64,000 nt of DNA from SMWC01 sp045561055. Its GTDB lineage: Bacteria > Pseudomonadota > Gammaproteobacteria > Steroidobacterales > Rariloculaceae. Of this stretch, positions 26,165 to 35,908 are shown in pieces. The translations under genes were made by a program, and so were the position numbers. The DNA lies in NCBI GenBank assembly GCA_045561055.1, contig JBJKYL010000010.1:318248-382247 (forward strand), given 5' to 3'. The notes under the pieces are model-generated. The model was not told the origin of the DNA. It was given only the letters and a program-made list of their open reading frames with translations, and did no database searches. Positions within the stretch are counted from its first letter, which is position 1; every line of letters begins with the position of its first letter.

Positions 26165-29080
26165 TTGCTAAAGTTTTTATCAACTTTCTTCACCGATCTT
26201 ATCGGCAGCCGTAACAAGCGGCTGTTGAAGAGCTATAGTAAGTTCGTTGCGCAGATTAATGCGCTTGAGCCCTCTCTCAAGAAACTTAGTGATGAAGAGA
26301 TCGGCGCTAGGACACCAGAGCTGCGGGCGAGAGTCTCTGCCGGAGCAGGGCTCGAGTCAGTTTTGCCGGAAGCGTTTGCTCTCGTGCGCGAGGCATCCCG
26401 CCGCTCGCTCGGATTACGCCACTTCGATGCGCAACTCATAGGCGGAATAACGTTGCATGAAGGCAAAATCGCCGAGATGCGCACCGGCGAGGGCAAAACT
26501 CTTGTTGCTACTCTGCCCGCTTATCTTAACTCTCTTACGGGCAAGGGCGTTCATATCATTACCGTAAACGATTATCTGGCCCAGCGAGATGCGGACTGGA
26601 TGGGGCCGGTGTATCGTTTCCTTGGCCTGACCGTTGGGGTTGCGAAGGCGGGTCAGAGCCAAGAAGTCAAACGGACTGCATATGAGGCGGATATCACCTA
26701 CGGAACAAACAATGAGTTTGGTTTTGATTATTTGCGCGACAATCTAGCATTCCGTCTCGAAGATCGGGTGCAGCGCGATCTTGCGTTCGCGGTTGTAGAC
26801 GAAGTTGATTCAATCCTCATTGACGAAGCGCGAACGCCGTTGATCATCTCTGGCCGTTCGGAAGAAAGCACTGATCTATATCTTAAAATCAACCAGCTTG
26901 TGCCGTCGCTGAAACTCCATAGTCCGCCGCCAGGAGCGATCAACGACGAGATCGAGGCTGCTCAGGTAAATTTGTTAGGCACGTCTGAAGAGACCCTCGG
27001 TCAAATGAGCATCAGTGAGGCACAGAAAAAAGCCGCTGAAGGTAAGTTCTATCTCGTTGAGACGGACCCATCGACCAAGCCGGTCACATGCCAGCTTATT
27101 GTTCCAGGTGATTATACCGTTGACGAAAAAGCCAAACAGACGCATCTCACGGAGGAAGGACACGATCGCGTAGAACTATTGCTTGAGAAGGCAGGTGTGT
27201 TGGGGCACGGAGAAAGTCTCTACGATGCAGGTAACATTCGTCTCATGCACCATTTGAATGCAGCGTTACGCGCTCATGGGATTTTCAAGCGTGAGGTGGA
27301 CTATATTGTTAAGGATGGCGAGATCGTAATTGTTGATGAATTTACAGGGAGGACGATGGCAGGTAGGCGCTGGTCTGACGGGTTACATCAGGCTATCGAG
27401 GCAAAGGAAGGTGTTCGCGTCAAGGAGGAAAATCAGACGATTGCTTCCATTACGTTTCAGAACTACTTTCGCCTGTATACGAAACTTTCTGGAATGACTG
27501 GTACTGCGGACACCGAAGCCTATGAGTTCCAACAGATATACGGGCTCGAAGTTGTCGTTATTCCCACTCACCTGGAGATGGTTCGAGAAGATGCGCCGGA
27601 TTTGGTGTATCTAACGACGAAAGATAAATTTGACGCAATCATTGGGGATATAAGGGATTGTCGTGAGAGAGGCCAGCCAGTTTTGGTAGGAACGACTTCG
27701 ATAGAGACGTCCGAACTGTTGTCCATGCTACTTGAAAAACAGAAAGTTTCGCATCAGGTATTGAATGCGAAGTACCACGAGAAGGAAGCACAGATCATAG
27801 TCGAGGCAGGCCGCCCTGGAGCGGTAACCATTGCGACCAACATGGCTGGGCGCGGCACCGACATTGTTCTTGGGGGTAATCTAGAAGCAGAGCTTGTTTC
27901 GCTTGGAGACGCCGGGAGCGCTGCTATTGATGCGTTGCGTAAGGACTGGCAGGACCGTCACCAGCAGGTTCTCGATGCTGGTGGACTGCATATTGTTGGT
28001 ACAGAGCGCCACGAGTCACGGCGCATTGACAATCAGCTACGAGGTCGCTCCGGACGTCAGGGCGATGCTGGTTCGAGTCGTTTCTATCTCTCGATGGAAG
28101 ATAATCTTATGAGAATCTTTGGTGATCCCGAGCGAACCAAGCGTTTACTGTCGCGTGCTGGGATGCAGGAGGGTGAAGCTATCGAGAGCCGTATGCTGTC
28201 CAAGCAGATCGAGCGGGCCCAACGAAAAGTTGAGGCGCATAACTTCGACATCAGAAAACAGCTACTTGAGTATGATGATGTCGCTAACGATCAGCGTAAG
28301 GTTGTTTATCAGCAGCGTTCGGAGCTTATGGAAGCGAAAGATATATCAGACGCAATCGTTGTGATTCGTAATGAGGTCGTTAATCTGGTGGTTGACGAGT
28401 ATATTCCCCCCGAGAGTGTTGAAGAGCTGTGGGATACCGCGGGAATAGCGCCGGCTCTAGAGCGGGACTTCGGCACGCATGTCGATGTCGTCTCGATGCT
28501 TGAAAGTGATCATGGCCTTGGGGAAGATGGGCTTCGTGACGCGCTCGTCGAGCTTGTCAAACAGGACTACGAGATTAAAGTTGAATCTGTTGATCCCGAA
28601 GTCGTGAGGGAGCTCGAAAAGGGTGTCATGTTGCGCCAGCTAGATATGCACTGGAAGGAACACATCGGTGCTCTCGATTACCTTCGTCAAGGGATACACT
28701 TGCGCGGCTATGCGCAGAAGAACCCTAAGCAGGAGTATAAGCGTGAAGCCTTCGACATGTTTAGCGACACACTCGATCGAGTTAAGCACGATACGATTAG
28801 CATTCTTTCGAAGATTCAGATTCGTCGGCCAGAGGATGTCGCCGCGGTTGAGCCACAGCGTAGCGATGTCAGTTCGATGAGATTCCAACATGCCGAAGCA
28901 CCGGCCCTGACAGCGGCCCCAGTAGCGAAGGCACCGGCTCGTCTAGGCGTGCCCGCCCCACGTCCCCAAGTTGAACCTGTTGAGCAGTACGTGCGAGAGC
29001 AGCCGAAGGTCGGACGCAACCAACCTTGTCCCTGTGGTTCCGGGAAAAAATTCAAGCACTGTCACGGCCGGCCGAGTTGA
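26165..29080 (+). CDS. secA: preprotein translocase ATPase SecA
   Basis: A 971-residue motor that pushes unfolded proteins through SecYEG. It contains the Walker A M-R-T-G-E-G-K-T near residue 105, V-D-E-V-D-S-I-L-I-D-E-A-R-T-P-L-I-I-S, M-A-G-R-G-T-D-I-V-L-G-G, G-R-S-G-R-Q-G-D, and a C-terminal zinc SEC-C motif G-R-N-Q-P-C-P-C-G-S-G-K-K-F-K-H-C-H. It is longer than E. coli SecA (901), mainly from roughly 50 extra residues at about 249-316. The start is TTG with AGGGA upstream. The secM gene of E. coli is absent. Confidence 0.97.
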   Translation: MLKFLSTFFTDLIGSRNKRLLKSYSKFVAQINALEPSLKKLSDEEIGARTPELRARVSAGAGLESVLPEAFALVREASRRSLGLRHFDAQLIGGITLHEGKIAEMRTGEGKTLVATLPAYLNSLTGKGVHIITVNDYLAQRDADWMGPVYRFLGLTVGVAKAGQSQEVKRTAYEADITYGTNNEFGFDYLRDNLAFRLEDRVQRDLAFAVVDEVDSILIDEARTPLIISGRSEESTDLYLKINQLVPSLKLHSPPPGAINDEIEAAQVNLLGTSEETLGQMSISEAQKKAAEGKFYLVETDPSTKPVTCQLIVPGDYTVDEKAKQTHLTEEGHDRVELLLEKAGVLGHGESLYDAGNIRLMHHLNAALRAHGIFKREVDYIVKDGEIVIVDEFTGRTMAGRRWSDGLHQAIEAKEGVRVKEENQTIASITFQNYFRLYTKLSGMTGTADTEAYEFQQIYGLEVVVIPTHLEMVREDAPDLVYLTTKDKFDAIIGDIRDCRERGQPVLVGTTSIETSELLSMLLEKQKVSHQVLNAKYHEKEAQIIVEAGRPGAVTIATNMAGRGTDIVLGGNLEAELVSLGDAGSAAIDALRKDWQDRHQQVLDAGGLHIVGTERHESRRIDNQLRGRSGRQGDAGSSRFYLSMEDNLMRIFGDPERTKRLLSRAGMQEGEAIESRMLSKQIERAQRKVEAHNFDIRKQLLEYDDVANDQRKVVYQQRSELMEAKDISDAIVVIRNEVVNLVVDEYIPPESVEELWDTAGIAPALERDFGTHVDVVSMLESDHGLGEDGLRDALVELVKQDYEIKVESVDPEVVRELEKGVMLRQLDMHWKEHIGALDYLRQGIHLRGYAQKNPKQEYKREAFDMFSDTLDRVKHDTISILSKIQIRRPEDVAAVEPQRSDVSSMRFQHAEAPALTAAPVAKAPARLGVPAPRPQVEPVEQYVREQPKVGRNQPCPCGSGKKFKHCHGRPS

Positions 29081-29083
29081 TCC

Positions 29084-29479
29084 GTGCAACCGCGTTTAGA
29101 TGTCGTTGTGGGTATAGTTCGAGATGCGACGGAACGAATCCTCATTAATCAACGTCCTTCTGGTACCTACCTTGAGGGTTTCTGGGAGTTTCCGGGTGGT
29201 AAGCGTCGAGCTGGGGAGGACCGAGAGACAGCGCTCAAGCGTGAGCTGGACGAAGAGCTTGGTATCGAGGTCGTAGTAGCCAAACCCTTGCTGGCTTTGC
29301 GTCACGACTACCTGGATCGGCTAGTACATCTAGACGTTTGGTCGGTGCTCGAGTACTTGGGTAAGCCACGGGCGCGTGAGAGCCAGGGAATTGCCTGGGT
29401 GCAGCCTGAAGAGATGTCTGACATAAATTTCCTACCAGCTGACACGCCAATTATCGCAGCGTTGCTAGAAAGGAGTTAA
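29084..29479 (+). CDS. mutT: 8-oxo-dGTP diphosphatase MutT-like Nudix hydrolase
   Basis: A 131-residue Nudix protein. The Nudix box is complete: G-G-K-R-R-A-G-E-D-R-E-T-A-L-K-R-E-L near residue 38, continuing D-E-E-L-G-I. The preceding F-W-E-F-P-G-G is typical of MutT, which removes 8-oxo-dGTP from the nucleotide pool. It starts with GTG 3 bases after secA, the same order as in E. coli (secA-mutT). Its stop overlaps that of the opposing zapD gene. Substrate specificity inside the Nudix family cannot be proved from sequence. Confidence 0.9.
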   Translation: MQPRLDVVVGIVRDATERILINQRPSGTYLEGFWEFPGGKRRAGEDRETALKRELDEELGIEVVVAKPLLALRHDYLDRLVHLDVWSVLEYLGKPRARESQGIAWVQPEEMSDINFLPADTPIIAALLERS

Positions 29480-30279
29480 CAGAGGGCCAGGCGGAATGGG
29501 ATATTTTCGGTAACCTGTTTAGGACGGGCGTCGATACCTTCCCAGGTCACGAAGCGGACCGTAAAGCGGTGTTTTCCTGCGCTGATCTTGGGAAATCCGC
29601 CAACATTAGCCGCGACGAGTACGCGCACCAGTAACGGTTGTTCGCCTCGATTCATATTGTGCTGATACATGCCGCTAGTCGCAATCTGCTCTACCGGTTC
29701 GGTAGTTTGACGTATTAGCCAGAGCACCTCGGACACCGCATTGCAAATTGTTTGTATGTCGCGGGTCCATTCGTTTAATTGTTTGGTTCGTTCCTTCAAC
29801 GGTAGGCGTAGCCAGTAGGCGTAGTCGGGTAGATCGAACATGCAGGTTCCGCCCGGAATGGAACTCCGGTGCTTGATCATGTTCAGAAACTCGCATTCCT
29901 TCGCAGATGTCATGAATTGTGGGGTCGTCTCAGCTAGTGCCGATCGTAGCATCTCGACATTGTTGAGTAGGATTTTGACGCGTTCCAGGTCAACGTTCCG
30001 CCTGCGCGAGTAGTCCGATAGAATCCCGGTATGACGTTCGAGTTCTTTAAGCACCTCGTTGCGTACATCACCCCGGCTTAGAATAGCTAGAATCTCGAGA
30101 AGGGTTCCGATCGTTGCCCGGGCGCTAAAACCCGTTAAGTCCTTCGCATGGTATAGCAGTTGTTGATACAGAAACTCGATACGGAGAAAAGTTCGCATAC
30201 GCTCCAAGAGCGGTTGTTCAAACTCCAGGATTCCCTCTTCTAGTGAGGTGCCTAGGGGTTTGCGGTCAATCTTAGTCAT
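29476..30279 (-). CDS. zapD: FtsZ-bundling protein ZapD
   Basis: A 267-residue cytoplasmic protein that cross-links FtsZ filaments. The N-terminal F-E-Q-P-L-L-E-R-M-R-T-F-L-R-I-E-F-L motif (about residues 18-35) is the family hallmark, followed by helices and a beta domain with N-R-G-E-Q-P-L-L-V-R-V near the end. It lies in the conserved set mutT / zapD / coaE / pilD; yacG, normally between mutT and zapD, is missing. Probably co-transcribed with coaE 50 bases upstream. Confidence 0.93.
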   Translation of the reverse strand: MTKIDRKPLGTSLEEGILEFEQPLLERMRTFLRIEFLYQQLLYHAKDLTGFSARATIGTLLEILAILSRGDVRNEVLKELERHTGILSDYSRRRNVDLERVKILLNNVEMLRSALAETTPQFMTSAKECEFLNMIKHRSSIPGGTCMFDLPDYAYWLRLPLKERTKQLNEWTRDIQTICNAVSEVLWLIRQTTEPVEQIATSGMYQHNMNRGEQPLLVRVLVAANVGGFPKISAGKHRFTVRFVTWEGIDARPKQVTENIPFRLALC

Positions 30280-30329
30280 AGCTCTATTTTGCGCGACGTT
30301 CTACCGCACAGCAAACTCTATCTTACGGC

Positions 30330-30941
30330 CTAATTCCGTTCGGCATCGTTTATAGCTCGTTGCAGATAATCTTTGTGTAACGCTTTTACCCGCTGGCGGG
30401 TGAAGTTAAGAGTTTTGCTACCGTCGATGATGTCGTCGGCTTGCGTTACCCGTGTTTTTCGATCAGCCTGTGCGACAAGTATTGCTGAGGCTTCCTCCGC
30501 GCTAATGGCATCGCGTTGCACGAGTCGATTGATCTGTAGTTTGCGGGGACAGTCTACGACGAGCACACGGTTGACGAATTTGGCGAAATTTGTCTCTACA
30601 AGCAGTGGCACGACAATGATGGTGTAAGGCGCTTCCAAACCTTCAACCTGAAGCAGCGTTCTCGCCCGTATTAGTGGGTGAAGAATCGAATTGAGTTTTT
30701 CACGAGCGGTTGGCTCGGTATATATGAGCTTCCGCATAGCTTCTCGGTTCAGCCCCCCGGACTTTAATAACAGTTCGTGGCCGAATGCTTCCTTGATTGC
30801 ATCCAGCCCCGGTTCACCTGCAGCCACGACTTCACGAGCAACTATATCCGTGTCGACGATTCCCGCGCCTGCTTTTGCAAACAGTGTTGCAACAGTGGTT
30901 TTACCGCTAGCGATGCCTCCGGTAAGTCCTAAACGGAACAC
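30330..30941 (-). CDS. coaE: dephospho-CoA kinase
   Basis: A 203-residue P-loop kinase catalysing the last step of coenzyme A synthesis. Walker A is L-T-G-G-I-A-S-G-K-T-T at residues 5-15; D-T-D-I-V-A-R-E-V at about 32-40 and L-N-S-I-L-H-P-L-I near 83 are the CoaE substrate-binding segments. V-V-D-C-P follows. It starts one base after the pilD stop on the same strand, so they form one operon. Confidence 0.95.
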   Translation of the reverse strand: MFRLGLTGGIASGKTTVATLFAKAGAGIVDTDIVAREVVAAGEPGLDAIKEAFGHELLLKSGGLNREAMRKLIYTEPTAREKLNSILHPLIRARTLLQVEGLEAPYTIIVVPLLVETNFAKFVNRVLVVDCPRKLQINRLVQRDAISAEEASAILVAQADRKTRVTQADDIIDGSKTLNFTRQRVKALHKDYLQRAINDAERN

Positions 30942-30942
30942 T

Positions 30943-31842
30943 TTACCCCCACGATCTAGGCCAACCCATTATTAGCCGATATGATTCCATCAATTCCCCA
31001 CCCCATAGTAGTGCGATCCAGCCGGCCATTGCCAGATATGGGCCAAACGGAATTGGCTTCTCGCGAGAACTCTGTCCCAGCGCTATCATAATGGTACCAA
31101 TGACTGCGCCTGCGGCAGCGGACAGCATTATAACCAGAGGTAAAAGTTGCCAGCCGAGCCATGCGCCCAGGGCGCTGAGCAACTTGAAATCTCCGTACCC
31201 CATACCTTCTTTACCCGTCACGAGCCTGAAGACTTGGTAGGTTCCCCAAAGGCTTAGATAACCTGCGGCCGCCCCGACAACACTGGAACTAGCATTAGTA
31301 AAGATGACGTCGCCGCCCGTCCGGAACAAGCTCGCTAGCAGTCCCGCCCACATAAGCGGCAACGTTATTGAGTCCGGGAGCAGCTTGTGGTCGATATCTA
31401 TGACCGATAGAACAAGCAGTGTCCAAGTTATTGGTAATGCGAGGAGTAACTGCCAGGATGGGCCAAATACCCAGGCAACGACTAGGCTCAGAATCACCGT
31501 TATCGTTTCGATAAACGGATAGCTCATAGAGATTTTTGTCCCGCATTGTGCGCAGCAGCCCTTCAATAGAATGTAGCTAAGAATTGGGATTTTGTGGCGC
31601 GCGGTGACAGCGCCGCCGCACTCAGGGCATATTGAGTTAGGCTTGATTAGGTTAAAGGGCTGGTTAACGGCGTGCTTTGGTTCAGCATCCTCGGCCTCTA
31701 ATTTTGCACACTGTTGACGCCAGCTCCGGTCCAACATAATAGGAACGCGATAGGCAACGACAGTAAGAAAACTGCCGAAGATGAGCCCCACGAGACCAGT
31801 GATGACAAACAATACATTAGGGTATATTTCGAAGATTTCCAC
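30943..31842 (-). CDS. pilD: type IV prepilin peptidase / N-methyltransferase
   Basis: A 299-residue polytopic membrane protease. The N-terminal methyltransferase part has two CxxC pairs (C-P-E-C and C-A-Q-C, about 30 residues apart). The peptidase aspartates are in V-I-D-I-D-H-K-L-L-P-D and G-M-G-Y-G-D-F-K. It cleaves and methylates type IV pilin or type II secretion pseudopilin precursors. pilB and pilC, often adjacent, are not upstream here, so its substrates must be encoded elsewhere. Confidence 0.94.
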   Translation of the reverse strand: MEIFEIYPNVLFVITGLVGLIFGSFLTVVAYRVPIMLDRSWRQQCAKLEAEDAEPKHAVNQPFNLIKPNSICPECGGAVTARHKIPILSYILLKGCCAQCGTKISMSYPFIETITVILSLVVAWVFGPSWQLLLALPITWTLLVLSVIDIDHKLLPDSITLPLMWAGLLASLFRTGGDVIFTNASSSVVGAAAGYLSLWGTYQVFRLVTGKEGMGYGDFKLLSALGAWLGWQLLPLVIMLSAAAGAVIGTIMIALGQSSREKPIPFGPYLAMAGWIALLWGGELMESYRLIMGWPRSWG

Positions 31843-32220
31843 GCGGACTAGCTAGCCTATCCGAAGTGAATGGCGGTAACATTCTCGCTGAGCTGAGGTA
31901 TGGATTCCAGGGTTTTTCCTTACCATTTGATATTTCAGCATCCTAGCGATGTGTGAGTCGGTACCCGCGCAAAATATTACCAACACAGCGCTGTCCAGGC
32001 TGAGTCTCAATATATTAAGGGGTCGCAAGGAAAGATTTTTTCGTCGGGGATGGATGTCGAAATTCGGTCCAACCGGAGGTGAGCAGTTGAGATCTCGTTT
32101 GTGCAGGGTGTTTATTGATGATTCTGCTCGATAGCACTTTTCTTCTAGTTAATCGGTATCTCTTTACGTGGACAAGCCCTTTCGTAGACAATACCGCCGC
32201 CTCGATTACTGAGAACTCAT
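31843..32220. other. divergent intergenic region pilD / sucC
   Basis: This 378-base gap separates divergent pilD and sucC and must hold both promoters. I see no convincing -35/-10 pair, RNA gene or repeat. A plus-strand open frame of 61 codons at 31949-32134 lacks recognisable motifs and a ribosome site. pilB or pilC remnants were looked for by eye and not found. Confidence 0.4.
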
Positions 32221-33399
32221 TTGAATCTTCACGAATACCAGGCGAAAGCATTGTTTGCCCAGTTCGACATTCCCGTGCCGCAGGGTCGCGTAGCCTCTAC
32301 TGCAGAAGAAGCATTAGCATCAGCTGAGGAGCTGGGCGGTGAGCTTTGGGTTGTAAAGGCTCAGGTACATGCGGGCGGTCGTGGCAAGGCTGGCGGCGTT
32401 CTCTTAGCGCGTAGTGTCGCTGAAGTTGGCGAGCATACTGAGGCCCTATTAGGCACTCGTTTATATACCCATCAGAGTGGTCCAGAGGGTCTGCCAGTCG
32501 ATACGGTCTATGTCGAAGAGGGTTCGTTAATTGCTCGTGAACTCTATCTAAGCCTGCTTGTAGACAGGGATTTGGAGCGCGTCGTGATCATGGCTTCTGC
32601 TTCGGGTGGGATGGATATTGAGTCTGTGGCGGCTGACACGCCTGAGCAGATTTTATCGTTCGCTCTACATCCAGGGGCCGGGCTTGCCGATTTTCAGACG
32701 CGCATGTTGGGGTTCGGTCTTGGACTAGATCAGAATCAGCAACGTGAGCTCAGCGACATTCTGAGTAATCTAGTAAAATTGTTCCACGCGTGTGACGCAA
32801 GTCTCATCGAAATTAATCCGTTGATTGTCACCGAGGCTGGTAATGTGATCGCTCTCGATGCGAAGATAAATGTCGAAGATAATGCGCTATTTCGCCAGGC
32901 ATCGTTGGCGGAACTGCGCGACGAAGCTCAGGAAGACGAGAACGAGCGAGAGGCTCGGGCTCACGATCTGAGTTATGTCTCCCTCGGCGGCAATATCGCT
33001 TGTATGGTAAACGGTGCTGGTCTCGCAATGGCTACGATGGATCTCATCAAACTCCATGGTGGTGAGCCGGCCAACTTTCTCGATGTCGGCGGCGGTGCTA
33101 CAGTCGAACGAGTTACCGAAGCGTTCAAAATCATTCTATCGAACAACAACGTTGAGGCGATACTCGTCAACATATTCGGTGGTATCGTTCGTTGCGATTT
33201 AATCGCGGAGGGTATTGTTGTAGCGGTTCGTGAGGTGGGCGTCGACGTGCCAGTGATCGTTCGTCTCGAGGGGACAAATGTTGAGAAGGGTCGGGCACTA
33301 CTGGCTGAGAATGATCTAGCGATTCTCACGGCGGATGATCTAACGGATGCTGCAATCAAGGTTGTTGCCCTAGCCAAAGACCGGGATGCTTTGTTATGA
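32221..33399 (+). CDS. sucC: succinyl-CoA synthetase beta subunit (or malate-CoA ligase beta)
   Basis: A 392-residue ATP-grasp subunit: N-L-H-E-Y-Q-A-K at the start, V-V-K-A-Q-V-H-A-G-G-R-G-K-A-G-G near residue 43, E-I-N-P-L near 200, L-D-A-K-I-N-V-E-D-N-A-L-F-R and N-I-F-G-G-I-V-R-C-D near 320. With SucD it interconverts succinyl-CoA and succinate in the TCA cycle, making ATP or GTP. Malate-CoA ligase MtkA is a close relative that cannot be excluded by eye. The start is TTG, fixed by the conserved N-L-H-E-Y. It overlaps sucD by 4 bases and is not linked to sucAB. Confidence 0.93.
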   Translation: MNLHEYQAKALFAQFDIPVPQGRVASTAEEALASAEELGGELWVVKAQVHAGGRGKAGGVLLARSVAEVGEHTEALLGTRLYTHQSGPEGLPVDTVYVEEGSLIARELYLSLLVDRDLERVVIMASASGGMDIESVAADTPEQILSFALHPGAGLADFQTRMLGFGLGLDQNQQRELSDILSNLVKLFHACDASLIEINPLIVTEAGNVIALDAKINVEDNALFRQASLAELRDEAQEDENEREARAHDLSYVSLGGNIACMVNGAGLAMATMDLIKLHGGEPANFLDVGGGATVERVTEAFKIILSNNNVEAILVNIFGGIVRCDLIAEGIVVAVREVGVDVPVIVRLEGTNVEKGRALLAENDLAILTADDLTDAAIKVVALAKDRDALL

Positions 33400-34265
33400 G
33401 TATTCTAGTAGGAAAGGAAACCAAGGTTGTATGCCAGGGACTTACCGGCAAACAGGGGAGTTTCCATACGGAACAATGCTTGGAATACGGTACGAAGGTT
33501 GTTGCTGGTGTGACACCGGGGCGCGGCGGCGAGGAGCATCTTGGACTACCGGTGTATAACTCTGTCAGAGATGCAGTAAGTGAGACTCAGGCGACGGTCA
33601 GCATGATCTGCGTACCCGCACCTTTTGCTGCGGACGCAGTACTTGAGGCGGCGGATGCGGGAGTGGATCTCGTCGTGTGCATCACCGAAGGGATACCGGT
33701 CCTCGATATGGTCCGCGTGAAGGCTGTTCTGGAAAACTACGATTGCTTGCTTATAGGACCGAATTGCCCCGGGATCATTACTCCCGGTGAATGTAAGATC
33801 GGCATTATGCCAGGGTTCGTCCACACGCCAGGCTCGGTCGGTATTATTTCCCGTTCCGGAACGCTGACTTATGAGGCCGTCTTGCAGACGACGCACGAAG
33901 GTCTCGGGCAGACTACTTGTGTTGGTATTGGTGGGGACCCTGTGCGTGGTATGGATTTCGTGGATTGCTTGATGATGTTCGAGGCGGACCCGGATACGCG
34001 CGGTATCATCCTTGTGGGTGAGATTGGTGGTACGGATGAAGAAACGGCCGCTGAGTTCATTTCGAGCGAAGTGTCGAAACCAGTTGTAGCCTACATCGCT
34101 GGAGTAACCGCCCCCGCAGGAAAGAGAATGGGACATGCGGGTGCGATCATCTCGGGAGGCAAGGGTACCGCGGATGAGAAATTTGAGGCGTTAGAAAAAG
34201 CTGGTGTAGCTACCGTTCGGTCTCCTGCGGAGCTCGGCAGGGCGATGACCAGAGCGTTGGAGTGA
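33396..34265 (+). CDS. sucD: succinyl-CoA synthetase alpha subunit (or malate-CoA ligase alpha)
   Basis: A 289-residue subunit with a CoA-binding Rossmann domain: C-Q-G-L-T-G-K-Q-G-S-F-H-T near residue 14, V-T-P-G-R-G-G, then G-P-N-C-P-G-I-I near 123. The phosphohistidine is in G-H-A-G-A-I-I-S-G-G-K-G-T-A near 247. ATG overlaps the sucC stop, and the next gene nadE overlaps its stop as GTGA, so sucC-sucD-nadE look like one transcript. Confidence 0.94.
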   Translation: MSILVGKETKVVCQGLTGKQGSFHTEQCLEYGTKVVAGVTPGRGGEEHLGLPVYNSVRDAVSETQATVSMICVPAPFAADAVLEAADAGVDLVVCITEGIPVLDMVRVKAVLENYDCLLIGPNCPGIITPGECKIGIMPGFVHTPGSVGIISRSGTLTYEAVLQTTHEGLGQTTCVGIGGDPVRGMDFVDCLMMFEADPDTRGIILVGEIGGTDEETAAEFISSEVSKPVVAYIAGVTAPAGKRMGHAGAIISGGKGTADEKFEALEKAGVATVRSPAELGRAMTRALE

Positions 34266-35881
34266 AGATAGCGCTAGCTCAGCTAAATACTCACGTTGGC
34301 GCAATTTCGACCAACGCTAAGAAAATTCTAGCTACAGCTATGCGTGCGCGCGACGAATTTGGTTGCGATCTCGTTGTTTTTCCCGAGCTGACCTTGAGCG
34401 GGTACCCGCCCGAGGATCTGCTACTGCATCGGGGGATGCGTTTGCGAGTGGACGAAGCCCTTGAAGAGGTGCGCGCCGGCATAAATGGCATTGGTGTTTA
34501 TGTCGGCTTCCCCGAGTACGATGGCGATAGTATATACAATAGCGCCGTATTACTTCGCGACGGTATCGAACTAGCGAGACATCGCAAGCAAGCACTGCCG
34601 AACTACGCTGTCTTCGATGAGAAACGTTACTTTGAGAGTGGCAATGGTCCGACGGTTGTCGATTATGACGGGATCCGTTTCGGACTAACAATCTGCGAAG
34701 ATACCTGGGAGGCCAAACCCTGTTCTGAAGCGCGAGCTGCCGGTGCGGAAGTCATGCTCATATCCAACGGTTCGCCGTATGATACGGAGAGCCAGACGAG
34801 TCGCGAGGCCGTACTCGCTAAACGTGCAAGAGAGAATGAGATTCCGCTGGTTTACGTGAACATGGTTGGTGGTCAGGACGAACTTGTATTTGATGGTGGC
34901 TCGGTGGTGCTCGATGCTGAGGGCGCGGTTGTGTTCCGTGCACCCGCATTTGTGGAAGACATCTTCGTCGTTGATCTCTTAAGGGACAAACAGAGCGTTG
35001 TGATCAAGCCGTCAGATATTGCCCCTCGGCTTACGGTTGCCGAGAGCGTTTATAACGCGCTTGTGCTTGGTACGAGAGATTACGTTGATAAGAATGGTTT
35101 CGAAAGCGCCGTCCTTGGGCTGTCAGGGGGTATTGATTCCGCATTGACCTTGTGTATTGCCGTAGATTCGCTCGGAGCGGATCGCGTACACGCTGTCATG
35201 ATGCCGTCTCGTTACACATCGGACATGAGTCAGGAGGACGCCGCTGAGCAGACTTGTACCCTCAATGTTCGTTTTGACACATTACCTATCGAGCCAATAT
35301 TTCAAGTGACACTCGATGCATTGAAAGGCTTATTCGAGGGACTACCACCTGATGCTACCGAAGAGAATATTCAGGCACGTTGTCGAGGTATCTTGCTAAT
35401 GGCGTTGTCGAACAAGACCGGCAAGATGCTTCTAACGACTGGTAACAAGAGTGAGATGGCTGTTGGCTACGCTACGCTCTACGGCGATATGGCCGGAGGC
35501 TTTGCTCCCCTCAAAGACTGCAGTAAGACTCTTGTTTACGAACTTGCACGTTACCGTAATGGGTTTAGTGCTGAGGGAGGACCGGCTATCCCTGAACGCG
35601 TCATCATGCGCGAACCGACAGCGGAACTCAGACCTGATCAGAAAGATAGCGATTCACTTCCATCGTATGAAATTTTGGACGCGATTCTCGAAGCATTTAT
35701 AGAGAAGGATTATTCGGTCGATCAAATCACGGGTTTGGGCTTCGATCGCGATATCGTTGGGCGTGTGCTACAGCTCGTTAAACGCAATGAGTACAAGCGT
35801 CGTCAGGCGCCGCCTGGGGTACGTGTTAGCAGCCGCGCTTTCGGTCGCGATTGGCGTTATCCGATTACTTCAGGATACTGA
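34262..35881 (+). CDS. nadE: glutamine-dependent NAD+ synthase
   Basis: A 539-residue two-domain enzyme. The N-terminal nitrilase-like glutaminase (about 1-250) has F-P-E-L-T-L-S-G-Y-P near residue 40, the lysine K-Q-A-L-P-N-Y near 113, and the cysteine in L-T-I-C-E-D-T-W near 148. The C-terminal synthase has the ATP loop L-G-L-S-G-G-I-D-S-A near 287 and T-T-G-N-K-S-E-M-A-V-G-Y. It amidates nicotinate adenine dinucleotide with glutamine nitrogen. The start is GTG, overlapping the sucD stop. Confidence 0.96.
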   Translation: MKIALAQLNTHVGAISTNAKKILATAMRARDEFGCDLVVFPELTLSGYPPEDLLLHRGMRLRVDEALEEVRAGINGIGVYVGFPEYDGDSIYNSAVLLRDGIELARHRKQALPNYAVFDEKRYFESGNGPTVVDYDGIRFGLTICEDTWEAKPCSEARAAGAEVMLISNGSPYDTESQTSREAVLAKRARENEIPLVYVNMVGGQDELVFDGGSVVLDAEGAVVFRAPAFVEDIFVVDLLRDKQSVVIKPSDIAPRLTVAESVYNALVLGTRDYVDKNGFESAVLGLSGGIDSALTLCIAVDSLGADRVHAVMMPSRYTSDMSQEDAAEQTCTLNVRFDTLPIEPIFQVTLDALKGLFEGLPPDATEENIQARCRGILLMALSNKTGKMLLTTGNKSEMAVGYATLYGDMAGGFAPLKDCSKTLVYELARYRNGFSAEGGPAIPERVIMREPTAELRPDQKDSDSLPSYEILDAILEAFIEKDYSVDQITGLGFDRDIVGRVLQLVKRNEYKRRQAPPGVRVSSRAFGRDWRYPITSGY

Positions 35882-35908
35882 GCTAGTGGGAATGCTGCAA
35901 TAGAGAGT

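Noticed and set aside
31949..32134. 61-codon plus-strand frame upstream of sucC
   Set aside because: No motif, no ribosome site and Arg-rich composition typical of noncoding frames.
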